Below are positions 35,893 through 44,324 of a stretch of 64,000 nucleotides of DNA, one piece after another. Numbering within the stretch: position 1 is the first letter of the stretch; each line of letters opens with the position of its first letter. The notes under the pieces were generated by a model. The model had not been told where the DNA came from. It searched no databases and saw nothing but the letters and a program-made list of their open reading frames with translations. Position numbers and translations under genes: made by a program. The DNA lies in NCBI RefSeq assembly GCF_008630065.1, contig NZ_VWPL01000020.1:1-64000 (forward strand), read 5' to 3'. Source of the DNA: Blastochloris sulfoviridis. Its GTDB lineage: Bacteria; Pseudomonadota; Alphaproteobacteria; Rhizobiales; Xanthobacteraceae.

Positions 35893-37208
35893 GTGGCGTT
35901 CTGATTGCCGTCGCCGGCTTTGCCGCGATGCTGGTGCTGATCGTGCTGCGCATGCCGGTCGGGCTGGCCATGCTGGTGGTCGGCGCCGCCGGCTATGCCA
36001 CGCTTGCCGGCGTGGCGCCGCTGCTCGCCTTCCTCAAGACCACGCCCTACTACACCTTCGCCAACTATACGCTGTCGGTGATCCCGCTGTTCGTACTGAT
36101 GGGCGCGCTGGCCGAGCGCGGCGGGCTGGCGCGGGCGCTGTTCGAGGCGGCGGCAGCCGTGATCGGCCATCGCCGCGGGGGGCTCGCCAGCGCGGTGATC
36201 GCCGCCTGCGCCGGCTTCGGCGCCGTGTGCGGCTCATCGGTCGCCACCACCGCCACCTTTGCCCGCGCAGCCCTGCCCGAGCTTTTGCGCTATCGCTGCG
36301 ATCCCGGCTTCTCGGCCGCCACGGTGGCGGCCGGCGGCACGCTCGGCATCCTCGTTCCGCCCTCGGTGGTGATCGTGGTCTATGCCATCTCCACCGAGCA
36401 GAACATCGCCAAGCTGTTCATGGCGGCGCTGGTGCCGGGGCTGCTGGCGACGCTGCTCTATATCGGCGCGATCGCCGTCCGGGTGCGGCGCAACCCGGCG
36501 CTCGCGCCGCCGGCGAACCGGGTTGAGCGCGCCGGGCGCCTGACGGCATTGCTGCGGGTCTGGCCGGTGGCGCTGATCGCGCTGGTCGTGGTCGGCGGCA
36601 TCTATGGCGGGGTGTTCACGCCCACCGAGGCTGCCGCGGTCGGCGCGCTGGCGACGCTGCTGGTGGGTCTGGCCCAGGGCAGCCTGCGCTGGCCCGAGAT
36701 CCGGCAGGCGATGATCCAGACCGCCGAGACCACGGCGATGATCTTCCTCATCCTGCTCGGCGCCGAGGTGTTCAACGGCTTCCTGGCGCTGTCGCGGCTG
36801 CCGGACACGCTGGCCCAGGCGGTGATCGAAGCCGGCCTGCCGGCCTATGGCGTGCTGGCCGCGCTCTTGCTCGTCTACATCCTGCTCGGCGCGGTGATGG
36901 ACGAGCTGGCGATGATCCTGCTCACCTTGCCGGTGTTCTTCCCGGTGATGATGTCGCTCGATTTCGGGCTGACGCCGGAGGAGACGGCGATCTGGTTCGG
37001 CATCCTCGTGCTCACGGTGGTGGGCATCGGCCTCACCGCGCCGCCGATCGGCCTCAACGTGTTCGTGGTCAGCGCCATCGCCCGCGAGGTGCCGATCGCC
37101 GCGATCTACCGCCGCGTGCTGCCGTTCCTGGCCGCCGACCTGGTGCGGATTTCGCTCCTGGTGGCCTTCCCGGTCCTGTCGCTGGGGCTGGTGCGCCTGC
37201 TGGGGTGA
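35889..37208 (+). CDS. dctM: TRAP transporter large permease (DctM type)
   Basis: The start is TTG 35889, overlapping the dctQ stop (TTGA) with GAGGGG 9 nt upstream, giving 439 aa. It is a DctM/ion-transporter-superfamily permease with about 12 spans: RMPVGLAMLVVGAAGY, VSVIPLFVLMG-like YTLSVIPLFVLMGALAERGG, GFGAVCGSSVATTATFA, GGTLGILVPPSVVIVVYA, GVFTPTEAAAVGA and VGIGLTAPPIGLNVFV. It performs sodium-coupled uptake of the DctP ligand. Confidence 0.93.
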   Translation: MSGVLIAVAGFAAMLVLIVLRMPVGLAMLVVGAAGYATLAGVAPLLAFLKTTPYYTFANYTLSVIPLFVLMGALAERGGLARALFEAAAAVIGHRRGGLASAVIAACAGFGAVCGSSVATTATFARAALPELLRYRCDPGFSAATVAAGGTLGILVPPSVVIVVYAISTEQNIAKLFMAALVPGLLATLLYIGAIAVRVRRNPALAPPANRVERAGRLTALLRVWPVALIALVVVGGIYGGVFTPTEAAAVGALATLLVGLAQGSLRWPEIRQAMIQTAETTAMIFLILLGAEVFNGFLALSRLPDTLAQAVIEAGLPAYGVLAALLLVYILLGAVMDELAMILLTLPVFFPVMMSLDFGLTPEETAIWFGILVLTVVGIGLTAPPIGLNVFVVSAIAREVPIAAIYRRVLPFLAADLVRISLLVAFPVLSLGLVRLLG

Positions 37209-37229
37209 TCGTTTCGGGTATCCCGAAGG

Positions 37230-37565
37230 TCACTGGCTCGACAGCCGGCGCGCATTGGCCCGCACGCGGGTGTAGGCCGGTTTCAGCGCCGCCTTGCTGA
37301 CCGAGTAGAGGCCCTCCGGCACGTCGGCCGCCGGCAGATTGCCGGTGGCGGCGCGGCCGATAAGTTCGCCCGCCGCCAGCGTCGCATCGAACGAACCCTG
37401 GATGGCGGCCTCGACCTTTTCCGACACCATGCGGAACGCCTCGTCGTGGCCGCGGCCGGACGCAAGTATCGGAATGCGATGCGCGATGGTCACGAACGCA
37501 TCGAACGATGACAGCGCCGCCGCCGCGGTGAATTCCGTTGATATACCGAGCAGACGGGTAAACAT
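37230..37565 (-). CDS. Small hypothetical protein, phasin-like
   Basis: The 111 aa, with GAGGA 7 nt before ATG 37565, are mostly helical, with the repeated A-rich amphipathic pattern and FRMVSEKVEAAIQGSFDATLA typical of small phasin-like proteins of Hyphomicrobiales. It has no signal peptide or cysteines. Assignment to the phasin family is tentative. It is convergent with dctM. Confidence 0.65.
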   Translation of the reverse strand: MFTRLLGISTEFTAAAALSSFDAFVTIAHRIPILASGRGHDEAFRMVSEKVEAAIQGSFDATLAAGELIGRAATGNLPAADVPEGLYSVSKAALKPAYTRVRANARRLSSQ

Positions 37566-37768
37566 GACATCCTCACGATCTCAGTTGATATTCTGCCGCC
37601 ATCACCATTGGTGTACGACATCGTTTATGATTGTCGCTAGGTGAGGCGGAATCTAGGACGTGAAAGATCAACAAATCGTGCATCGCCAGCAGATACAACC
37701 TGTCGATGAGTTCGATCTGAGACTCTTTTATACGAGCCAGCGCAGTTATCGGTTCGCACGATCGGTGC

Positions 37769-38392
37769 TCACCGCGTGAGCGAGATTGTCGCACCCTGGG
37801 TCGCGGTGCCGTCGAACCGGTTCGGTCCGCTGCTGGTGAGCCGGGCGAGCGGCCGGGTGTCGCGGTCATAGAGGAACAGGCTGGAGCCGGTGAGCGTCCA
37901 GCTCGTCGCGCCGGCGAGACTGCCGCATTGCGGCTCGGCCTGCGCCCAGCCGGCGCGGGAGGCGGGCGGCTCCCGCAGCACGATCTGGCAGTTCTGGCCA
38001 TCGCCGGCGAGCGTCCACGTGCCGCCAAGTCCGGCGGCCTGGGCGCCCGGCGCGATGCGCGGCGGCTCGCTCGCCGCGCTCGGCGGCAGTGGCGCCGGGC
38101 TCTCGTCGATGATCGACGGAAAGCCGCCTGAAATACCGGTCGACCCGCCACTTGAGACCCTGGACGAGAGGCCTGGCGGTGCCGCGGGCGGCGGCGCCAG
38201 GACGGCCTCCGAGGCCGATGCTCCCGGCGGCGGCGGCAGGGCGCTGCCGGTGACCGGCGCCGTCGGTGCGGCCGAGACGGGCGAGTCCGCTGGGGCGGAC
38301 TCCATCACCAGAGGGCGCTCGATGGCGCAACCGGCAAGGGTGGCCGCGAGCAGCAGGGCCGCGAGGGGGAGCGGAATCGGGGCAGCGGTCAA
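37769..38392 (-). CDS. Inh/Omp19-type lipoprotein (protease inhibitor family), copy 1
   Basis: TTG 38392 with GGAGG about 11 nt upstream is the likely start (207 aa) and puts a lipobox signal at the N-terminus (ALLLAATLAGC, Cys about 21). A long Pro/Ala/Ser linker is followed by a small beta-barrel of the AprI/Inh type: GLGGTWTLAGDGQNCQIVL, ... CGSLAGATSWTLTGSSLFLYD and FDGTATQGATISLTR, with a Cys pair. Brucella Omp19 is the best-known relative, inhibiting host and periplasmic proteases. A paralogue follows 302 bp upstream on the same strand. Confidence 0.82.
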   Translation of the reverse strand: MTAAPIPLPLAALLLAATLAGCAIERPLVMESAPADSPVSAAPTAPVTGSALPPPPGASASEAVLAPPPAAPPGLSSRVSSGGSTGISGGFPSIIDESPAPLPPSAASEPPRIAPGAQAAGLGGTWTLAGDGQNCQIVLREPPASRAGWAQAEPQCGSLAGATSWTLTGSSLFLYDRDTRPLARLTSSGPNRFDGTATQGATISLTR

Positions 38393-38694
38393 ACCCGGAT
38401 GCCTCCAGCGCCGAGGCCGCTCGGGACGATCCCGACGACGCCGGCAGCCGACCGTTGGTTCCTCTCGCGCGTGTTCATGAAATCGCTGATCCCCAGAAAG
38501 AAAATTCACGAGAGCGAAAGGCCCGAAGCGACGTCATCCGCGGCCGTTCGTCGGATGCCACGTCTGGCCGCGCCGGCCGAAGATCCGCACTCCGTTGCCG
38601 CAAACCCCGTTTGCGAACGGGGATGCACGGCAGGACGGCTGGCAGGCTCACACTGAGACCCCGCAATTGCGGCACAGCAGCCGGCGAAAGCGGC
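38393..38694. other. Intergenic region with a family D repeat
   Basis: It lies between the two Inh/Omp19-like genes and holds family D copy 2 (38436-38520) and an accccgtttgcgaacggggat hairpin near 38605, similar to one near 55108. No gene is supported. Confidence 0.55.
38436..38520. repeat. Family D dispersed repeat, copy 2
   Basis: It begins CGGCAGCCGACCGTTGGTT like copy 1 and keeps the ATGAAATCG/CGCGAAATCG core. A degenerate stem (CTCTCG ... CGAGAG) sits where copy 1 has its 11-bp stem. Confidence 0.6.
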
Positions 38695-39255
38695 TCAGCG
38701 CACCAGCACCACGGGCTCGCCTTCGGCGCCATAGCCGTCATAGCGGGTGGCGCCGGTCGACTGCATCCGGGCGATCGGCTGGTTGCCGGAATCGGTCAGC
38801 ACCATCTCGTTGCCCTGCAGCTTCCAACTTTTGGCCTTGGAGTAGGCGCTCCAGCAGTCGCCGCTGGCCGAGACCGAGCCGCTCGCGCCGTTGGCGGTCG
38901 ACAGCGTCATCATGCAGGCCTTCTGGCCGTTGGAGAACTGCCAGGAGCCGTTGAACGGCGAGTTCGCCTTGGTCGATGCGGTTTCGCTGGCGGGCTGGCG
39001 GGCGGGCTGCTGCGTCTCGGTCTTTGCGGTCTTCTTCTCTTTTTCGGCGGCGCGCGCCGTCGGCTTCGAGGTCGAGCGGGCCGGCGTGCTGCGGGCCTGC
39101 GGCGGCGCGGCCGCGGGCGGCGGCGCTTCGGCGGTTTCGGCCGCGGGTGGCGGCGGCGCCTGCTCGGTGGTGCTCAGAAGCGACGTACCGTCGCTTGCGC
39201 AGCCTGCCAGCATCAGCGCCCCGGCGACCAGGGCAAAACGGCGGAACGGTTGCAT
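38695..39255 (-). CDS. Inh/Omp19-type lipoprotein (protease inhibitor family), copy 2
   Basis: GGGGGA about 6-11 nt before ATG 39255 fixes the start (186 aa). The lipobox is MLAGC (Cys20). A Pro/Ala/Lys-rich linker precedes the Inh domain: FNGSWQFSNGQKACMMTLS, ... GDCWSAYSKAKSWKLQGNEMVLTD and RYDGYGAEGEPVVLVR, with the two conserved Cys. It is paralogous to the gene at 37769. Confidence 0.85.
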   Translation of the reverse strand: MQPFRRFALVAGALMLAGCASDGTSLLSTTEQAPPPPAAETAEAPPPAAAPPQARSTPARSTSKPTARAAEKEKKTAKTETQQPARQPASETASTKANSPFNGSWQFSNGQKACMMTLSTANGASGSVSASGDCWSAYSKAKSWKLQGNEMVLTDSGNQPIARMQSTGATRYDGYGAEGEPVVLVR

Positions 39256-39746
39256 AGCAATCCCCCAATATCCCAACCCCGCATCCTCGATCGAGCAACC
39301 GGGGAACGTGGCCATAGGAGCCGGTACATCCGTCCCATGGCCAATCCATGATGGTCTTATTAACACTCCGCAGAAAAATGATGAAATCCTCTCGTGCGCC
39401 ATCCACCCCGGGGATGATCCCGCGGCCCGACAGCGAAGTGCCGGCTCATCGGCCGGCACCTGGGGCTTAATCTTGAGGGGAAGGACCGGTCCCGGTCCGG
39501 TTCGGCGGCGCCGGTCGCCGCAGGTCTTGGCCGCTGGCCGGGCCGAAAGTCTTGTCCGGGCCGAAAGTCTTGGCCGGGCCGCAGGTCTTGGCCGGGCCGC
39601 AGGTCTTGGCCGGGCCGCAGGTCTGGCCCGAACGGTACGTCAGGGACCGGGGCGCGAAGCCCGCGCCGGCTCAGCCGGTCCCCGAATCGTTGCATCACCG
39701 ATCGCGGCAACACCGATCGCGGCGCGATCGGCTGCCGCAGGCTCGA
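39256..39746. other. Intergenic region with an 18-bp minisatellite
   Basis: Apart from the tandem array at 39536-39625 no gene is supported. A 117-codon minus-strand frame over the array (39360-39713) consists mainly of RPGQDL repeats and lacks family resemblance. Confidence 0.5.
39536..39625. repeat. Five tandem 18-bp units
   Basis: Unit ggccgggccgMaRgtctt repeats five times head to tail, followed by a degenerate copy. There are no unique spacers, so it is not a CRISPR array. Confidence 0.9.
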
Positions 39747-41243
39747 TCACTTCATGGTCGGGATGATGAAGTCCGCGCCGTCCTTGATGCCGGAGGGCCA
39801 GCGCGAGGTGATCGTCTTGGTGCGGGAATAGAAGCGAATCGCATCCGGCCCGTGCTGGTTGAGGTCGCCGAACGACGAGCGCTTCCAGCCGCCGAAGGTG
39901 TAGTAGGCCAAGGGCACCGGGATCGGCACATTGACGCCGATCATGCCGACCTGGACCTTGGAGGCGAAGTCGCGCGCCGCATCGCCGTCGCGGGTGAAGA
40001 TGGCGACGCCATTGCCGTATTCATGGTCGTTGGCGAGCTTCAGGCCCTCGGCATAGTCGTGCGCGCGCACCACCGCCAGGACGGGGCCGAAGATCTCCTC
40101 CTTGTAGATGCGCATGTCGGCCGTCACCTCGTCGAACAGGCAGCCGCCCAGGTAGAAGCCGTTCTCGTAGCCCTGCATCTTGAAGCCGCGGCCGTCGACC
40201 ACCAGCTTGGCGCCTTCCTTGACCCCGAGGTCGACGTAGGACTTCACCTTCTCCAGATGGGCCTTGGTGACCAGCGGGCCGTAATCGGCGTCGAGCGAGG
40301 TCGAGGGGCCGATCTTCAGCGCCTCGACGCGCGGGATCAGCTTCTCGATCAGCCGGTCGGCAGTGGCCTTGCCCACCGGCACCGCCACCGAGATCGCCAT
40401 GCAGCGCTCGCCGGCCGAGCCGTAGCCGGCGCCGATCAGCGCGTCGGCGGCCTGGTCGAGGTCGGCGTCGGGCATGATGATCATGTGGTTCTTGGCGCCG
40501 CCGAAGCATTGCACGCGCTTGCCCGCCGCGCAGCCGCGCGAATAGACGTGCTCGGCGACCGGCGTCGAGCCGACGAAGCCGACCGCCTTGATGTCGGGAT
40601 CGTCGAGCACGGCGTCGACCGCTTCCTTGTCGCCATTGACGACGTTGAGCACGCCGGCCGGCAGCCCGGCTTCGAGCAGCAGCTCGGCGAGCTTCATCGG
40701 TACGCCGGGGTCGCGCTCGGAGGGCTTGAGGATGAAGGCGTTGCCGCAGGCCAGCGCCGGGCCGAACTTCCACATCGGGATCATCGCCGGGAAGTTGAAC
40801 GGCGTGATGCCGGCGACGACGCCGAGCGGCTGGCGCATCGAATAGATGTCGATGCCGGGGCCGGCGCCGTCGGTGTACTCGCCCTTCATCAGGTGCGGCA
40901 CGCCGGTCGAGAACTCGATCACCTCGACGCCGCGCTGGATGTCGCCCTTGGCGTCGGGGATGGTCTTGCCATGCTCGCGGGCGAGCAGCTCGGCAAGCTG
41001 GTCGTAGTCGCGCTGCACCAGCCGCAGGAATTCCATCAGCACGCGGGCGCGGCGCTGCGGATTGGTGGCGGCCCAGGCCGGCTGGGCGGCTTTCGCATTC
41101 TCGACCGCCGCGCGAACCTCGGCGGTGGTGGCGAGCGCGACCCTGCCGATCACCTCGCCGGTCATCGGCTGGAACACCTCGCCAAAGCGCCCGGAGGTGC
41201 CCGGCACGTGCTTGCCGCCGATGAAATGCCCGTAGTCCCGCAT
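39747..41243 (-). CDS. mmsA: CoA-acylating methylmalonate-semialdehyde dehydrogenase
   Basis: GGGAGAGACGC precedes ATG 41243, giving 498 aa, the usual length. It is an ALDH-fold enzyme converting methylmalonate semialdehyde plus CoA and NAD to propionyl-CoA (valine and inositol catabolism). Subfamily marks are TPFNFPAMIPMWKFGPALACG, the nucleotide-binding VGFVGSTPVAEHVY, FGGAKNHMIIMPDA, the catalytic Cys in GERCMAIS and the terminal FYSRTKTITSRW. It stands alone here, without mmsB or valine-pathway neighbours. Confidence 0.94.
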   Translation of the reverse strand: MRDYGHFIGGKHVPGTSGRFGEVFQPMTGEVIGRVALATTAEVRAAVENAKAAQPAWAATNPQRRARVLMEFLRLVQRDYDQLAELLAREHGKTIPDAKGDIQRGVEVIEFSTGVPHLMKGEYTDGAGPGIDIYSMRQPLGVVAGITPFNFPAMIPMWKFGPALACGNAFILKPSERDPGVPMKLAELLLEAGLPAGVLNVVNGDKEAVDAVLDDPDIKAVGFVGSTPVAEHVYSRGCAAGKRVQCFGGAKNHMIIMPDADLDQAADALIGAGYGSAGERCMAISVAVPVGKATADRLIEKLIPRVEALKIGPSTSLDADYGPLVTKAHLEKVKSYVDLGVKEGAKLVVDGRGFKMQGYENGFYLGGCLFDEVTADMRIYKEEIFGPVLAVVRAHDYAEGLKLANDHEYGNGVAIFTRDGDAARDFASKVQVGMIGVNVPIPVPLAYYTFGGWKRSSFGDLNQHGPDAIRFYSRTKTITSRWPSGIKDGADFIIPTMK

Positions 41244-41344
41244 GCGTCTCTCCCGTGGTTTGTCGATGCGGGGACGTGATTGCCCCGCTCTCTCCACGCA
41301 TAGCTAAAGACGCTGCCGTGCGAAAGGCGACGGAGGTCGCACAT

Positions 41345-41378
41345 AAAAAAAGCCCCGGCCGTGACGGCCGGGGCCTTT
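41345..41378 (-). terminator. Rho-independent terminator after porin gene 1
   Basis: On the minus strand GCCCCGGCC / GGCCGGGGC with a 5-nt loop is followed by seven T. It lies 80 bp past the stop of the gene ending at 41459. Confidence 0.9.
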
Positions 41379-41416
41379 GTGCGGAACGATCCGCCCGGTG
41401 TTCCGGGATGTACGGA

Positions 41417-41472
41417 TCAGTCCTTGCAGCTCAGTCCGTGCAGCTCAGTCCTGGCAGATCAGTACTTGCGGA
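41417..41472. repeat. Four 14-bp tandem units spanning a porin stop codon
   Basis: Units begin tcagtcc.tgcag at 41417, 41431, 41445 and 41459. The last contains the TGA and final codons of porin gene 1. Each extra unit carries another TGA in a shifted frame. Confidence 0.85.
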
Positions 41473-42160
41473 CGAGCGGCTCGGAGGCGCCGCCGAAGCG
41501 GTAGTTGACGCCGAGCTTGACGACGTTGACGTCGGTGTCGACCTTGGCGAAGGAGCCATCCGGGAAGAAGGTGTTCTTGTCGCCGAAGTCGTAATAGTCG
41601 TACTCGACGAAGGTCGACCAGTCCGGGGCGAAGGCGTATTCGATGCCGCCGCCGAGGGTCCAGCCATCGCGGGTGTCGCTCTTCGAGATGCCGCCAACGA
41701 CTTCATTGTCGAGGTCGGTCCAGGCGACGCCGCCCTTCACGTAGAACAGCGCGCGATCGACGGTGAAGCCGATGCGGCCGGTCACGCTGGCGAGCCAAGT
41801 GGCCTCGTTCTTGTACTCGTTGATGCCGTAGAGAGTCTTGCCTTCGAGGCTGGCGCCCGAAATGTCGCCCTGGATGCCGAGCACGATGTTGTTGAACTGG
41901 TAGTCGAAGCCGATCTGGCCGCCGCCGACGAAGCCGTCGAAATCGTTGCTGACGCCCCAATTCCAGGCGTCGTTGGACCAATCATTGCCGCCCCAGCCAT
42001 AGCCGAGGTGGCCGCCGAGATAGAAGCCGGTCCAGTTGACACCGTAGGTGACCGGCGCGGCGGCAGCCGCGGCGGCGGCCTTGCGGGCAGCCAGGTCGGC
42101 GGCCGAAGCGGTGCCGGCCAGCACGGTCGAGGCCAGGAGTGCGAGAGCGATACGACGCAT
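41459..42160 (-). CDS. Omp25/Omp31-type outer-membrane beta-barrel protein, paralogue 1
   Basis: The 233-residue precursor (ATG 42160) has a signal peptide MRRIALALLASTVLAGTASA followed by ADLAARK. The mature part is an eight-stranded OmpA-like barrel: NWTGFYLGGHLGYGWG, FDGFVGGGQIGFDYQ, LGIQGDISG, VTGRIGFTVDRALFYVKGG, WTLGGGIEYAFAPDWSTFVE and LGVNYRFGG. These are the marks of the rhizobial RopB/Brucella Omp25 family. It is probably an abundant envelope-stabilising protein. It is the first of four tandem paralogues, has its own terminator and lies in a separate transcription unit. Confidence 0.92.
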   Translation of the reverse strand: MRRIALALLASTVLAGTASAADLAARKAAAAAAAAPVTYGVNWTGFYLGGHLGYGWGGNDWSNDAWNWGVSNDFDGFVGGGQIGFDYQFNNIVLGIQGDISGASLEGKTLYGINEYKNEATWLASVTGRIGFTVDRALFYVKGGVAWTDLDNEVVGGISKSDTRDGWTLGGGIEYAFAPDWSTFVEYDYYDFGDKNTFFPDGSFAKVDTDVNVVKLGVNYRFGGASEPLVRKY

Positions 42161-42357
42161 GGTTCTTGTGTCTCCAGTGTGATGGAGCCGGCGGTTTATA
42201 CCCGCCCATGCGTCAAAGAATGGCGAAATCGTGCAAGGCTGCGTTTTCGCAGGGGCTGTTGCTGCTATGCAACATTTGCAGAATGGCGCAACGGCAACCA
42301 GCAACTTTGCATAGCGGGTCCGTCAATCCCTGCGTGTTGCGCTGCACAACGCTTAGA

Positions 42358-42476
42358 GCATTTTCCGCAAAAGTGGATACCGGTTTTGCGAAAGACCCGA
42401 AGGGCCGCGTCAGCGAAAATGCGATAAACCAGAAACTTAGAGCGTCCGATCTGATGCAGTCAGATCGGACGCTCTA
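42358..42476. repeat. Family A dispersed palindromic repeat, copy 4
   Basis: The core GCATTTTCCGCAAAAGTGG, ACCGGTTTTGCGAAAG and second stem AGAGCGTCCGATCTGA / TCAGATCGGACGCTCT are intact. A roughly 20-bp insertion (cccgaagggccgcgtcagcg) interrupts the right arm of the first stem. Confidence 0.88.
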
Positions 42477-42508
42477 GGTCAAGGATGGCGCGGCCCGCCA
42501 AACGAAGA

Positions 42509-42531
42509 GAGCCCCGGCATGGCCGGGGCTC
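42509..42531 (-). terminator. Terminator hairpin after porin paralogue 2
   Basis: GAGCCCCGGC / GCCGGGGCTC forms a 10-bp stem with a 3-nt loop. On the minus strand it is followed by TCTTCGTTT, a weak T-run. Confidence 0.7.
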
Positions 42532-42560
42532 CCATAGGCGGCCGAATGCGTGGCCGTCGA

Positions 42561-43235
42561 TCAGTAGCCGAAGCGGTAGTTGACGCCGACCTTCACGACG
42601 CTGACATCGGTGTCGACCTTGTAGAGATCGCCGTCGAAGATCGTGTTCTTGTTGCCGAAGTCGTAATAGTCGTACTCGACGAAGGTCGTCCAGTTCGGCG
42701 CGAAGGCATATTCGACACCGGCGCCGAGGGTCCAGCCGTCGCGGGTCTCGCTCTTCGAGTACACGGTGTTGCCGACAACGGCGGTGCTGTCGACGTCGGT
42801 CCAGGCGGCGCCGCCCTTGATGTAGAACAGCGCGCGGTCGGCGGTGAAGCCGAGGCGGGCGGTGAGGGCGGCGATCCAGGTCGCCTTGTTCTCCAGCCAG
42901 TCGCCATCGATATCGAAGACCTTGCCTTCGAGATTGGCGCCGGAAAGGTCGCCCTGCAGGCCGAGGACGATATTGCCCATCTGGTAGTTGAAGCCGAGCT
43001 GGCCGCCGCCGACGAACCCGTCGAAATCGGTGCTGACCGAGCCGGGGGCCCACGACGGGGCGGTCCAGTCGTTCGAGCCCCAGCCATAGCCGAGGTGGCC
43101 GCCGACATAGAAGCCGGTCCAGCTGAAGGCATAGGCCGCGGCCGCCGGCTCATAGCGGCGGGCCGACAGGTCTGCCGCGGAGGCGGTGCCGGCGATCATC
43201 GTCGTCGCCAGCAGGGCAAGGGTGATTCGACGCAT
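42561..43235 (-). CDS. Omp25/Omp31-type outer-membrane beta-barrel protein, paralogue 2
   Basis: Two ATGs lie two codons apart. AGGAG sits directly on the first, so ATG 43235 (spacing 6) is preferred and gives MRRITLALLATTMIAGTASA, aligned with the other paralogues. The mature barrel repeats the family blocks SWTGFYVGGHLGYGWGSNDW, FDGFVGGGQLGFNYQ, LTARLGFTADRALFYIKGGA, WTLGAGVEYAFAPNWTTFVE and VGVNYRFGY. It is 224 aa. It is most similar to paralogues 1 and 4. Confidence 0.92.
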   Translation of the reverse strand: MRRITLALLATTMIAGTASAADLSARRYEPAAAAYAFSWTGFYVGGHLGYGWGSNDWTAPSWAPGSVSTDFDGFVGGGQLGFNYQMGNIVLGLQGDLSGANLEGKVFDIDGDWLENKATWIAALTARLGFTADRALFYIKGGAAWTDVDSTAVVGNTVYSKSETRDGWTLGAGVEYAFAPNWTTFVEYDYYDFGNKNTIFDGDLYKVDTDVSVVKVGVNYRFGY

Positions 43236-43344
43236 TTTCATCTCCTGAAAGGGAGCCGGGCCGGCGGGAACACCCGAAGGACCGGCAAGTGGCGGGTTGG
43301 ATGGGGATTGTCCGCGAAGCCGCCGCCTGCGCGGACAGTGGAGC

Positions 43345-44073
43345 TCAATAGGGACGGTTGGCCGGCGGCACCGGCGGCACCGGTGCGAAGCGGTAGTTCA
43401 CGCCCAATTTCAGGGCCTGAACCTCCTGGTCGACAGCCGGTGTGAACGGCGCGACCGAGCCGGTGAAGACCGTGTCGTCGGCGCCGAAATCCATGTAGGC
43501 GTAGTCCAGCCGGGCCGACCAGGTGGGCGACAGCGCCACCTCGACGCCGCCGCCGGCGGTCCAGCCGGTGCGGCGGGTCTCGGCCGTCGCCGAGTCGATG
43601 CCGTCCGTCCAGGTCAGGTTCTGGTCGGCGAAGGCGGCGCCGCCCTTGGCGTAGACCAGCACGCCGCCGAAATCGTAGCCGGCGCGCGCGGTGAGGGTGG
43701 CGAGCCAGTTGATCTCGGCATCGAAGCGCGAGGCGGGCGCGACCGGATCGTTCGTGCCGCCGGACAGGTCGGCGGCGGAGATGTCGGCCTCGAGGCCGAC
43801 GACCCAATGGTCCATCTGGTAGTTCAGGCCGATCTGGCCGCCGCCGAGGAAGCCGTCATGGTCCTGATGCAGCGACCAGTCGGCAGCCGTGCCGAAATAG
43901 CCGGTTTCGACCCATCCCCAGCCGACATGGCCGCCGAGATAGATCCCGGTCCAGTCGGTGACGGCAACAGGCTCCCCGGAATAGGGGGTGGGAGCGCGGC
44001 GCGCGAGATCCGCCGCAAACGCTGGGGCAACCGCGAGCAAGGAAGCCGCCACTGCAAATACGCAACGCCGCAT
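43345..44073 (-). CDS. Omp25/Omp31-type outer-membrane beta-barrel protein, paralogue 3 (divergent)
   Basis: The 242-residue precursor has signal MRRCVFAVAASLLAVAPAFA. The barrel blocks are recognisable but diverged (DWTGIYLGGHVGWGWVETGY, HDGFLGGGQIGLNYQ, LTARAGYDFGGVLVYAKGGA, WTAGGGVEVALSPTWSARLDYAYMD), and it ends in a PVPPVPPANRPY tail. It lacks the YDYYDFG block shared by the other three. No clear terminator separates it from paralogue 2, which lies 109 bp downstream. Confidence 0.9.
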   Translation of the reverse strand: MRRCVFAVAASLLAVAPAFAADLARRAPTPYSGEPVAVTDWTGIYLGGHVGWGWVETGYFGTAADWSLHQDHDGFLGGGQIGLNYQMDHWVVGLEADISAADLSGGTNDPVAPASRFDAEINWLATLTARAGYDFGGVLVYAKGGAAFADQNLTWTDGIDSATAETRRTGWTAGGGVEVALSPTWSARLDYAYMDFGADDTVFTGSVAPFTPAVDQEVQALKLGVNYRFAPVPPVPPANRPY

Positions 44074-44263
44074 GACCGTGTCCTTTCGGCTCTGCGGCTT
44101 TTGTGCGCGATCAGAATTAAGCTCGGGTTACTGGGAAAAATTTTCCGATAATCCGTGTCTTCCCGGCCACGGAGCGGAAACCGCGACCGGGCGCCGGGCC
44201 GCGGCGTCGCGGGCGGACTCCGTCCCGCGGGCGCGAGACCGAAAAAACCGCAGGTGCGAGGCC

Positions 44264-44293
44264 AAAAAAGAACCCCGGCCGGAGCCGGGGTTC
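44264..44293 (-). terminator. Rho-independent terminator after porin paralogue 4
   Basis: GAACCCCGGC / GCCGGGGTTC with a 4-nt loop is followed on the minus strand by six T. Confidence 0.92.
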
Positions 44294-44324
44294 AGGACGT
44301 TTGGAAGCAGATCGTATCGGGCAA

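Larger units (their letters stand above)
42161..42560. other. Intergenic region between porin paralogues 1 and 2
   Basis: It holds the paralogue 1 promoter area (no clear motif), family A repeat copy 4 (42358-42476) and the paralogue 2 terminator (42509-42531). No gene is supported. Confidence 0.6.

Noticed and set aside
37573-38151. 192-codon minus-strand open frame
   Set aside because: It overlaps the Inh/Omp19-like lipoprotein in another frame and is Arg/Ser-rich low complexity.
39536-39625. CRISPR array
   Set aside because: The units abut directly without unique spacers, and no cas genes are in view.
39360-39713. 117-codon minus-strand gene over the minisatellite
   Set aside because: No ribosome-binding site, no family similarity, and composition dominated by the tandem repeat.
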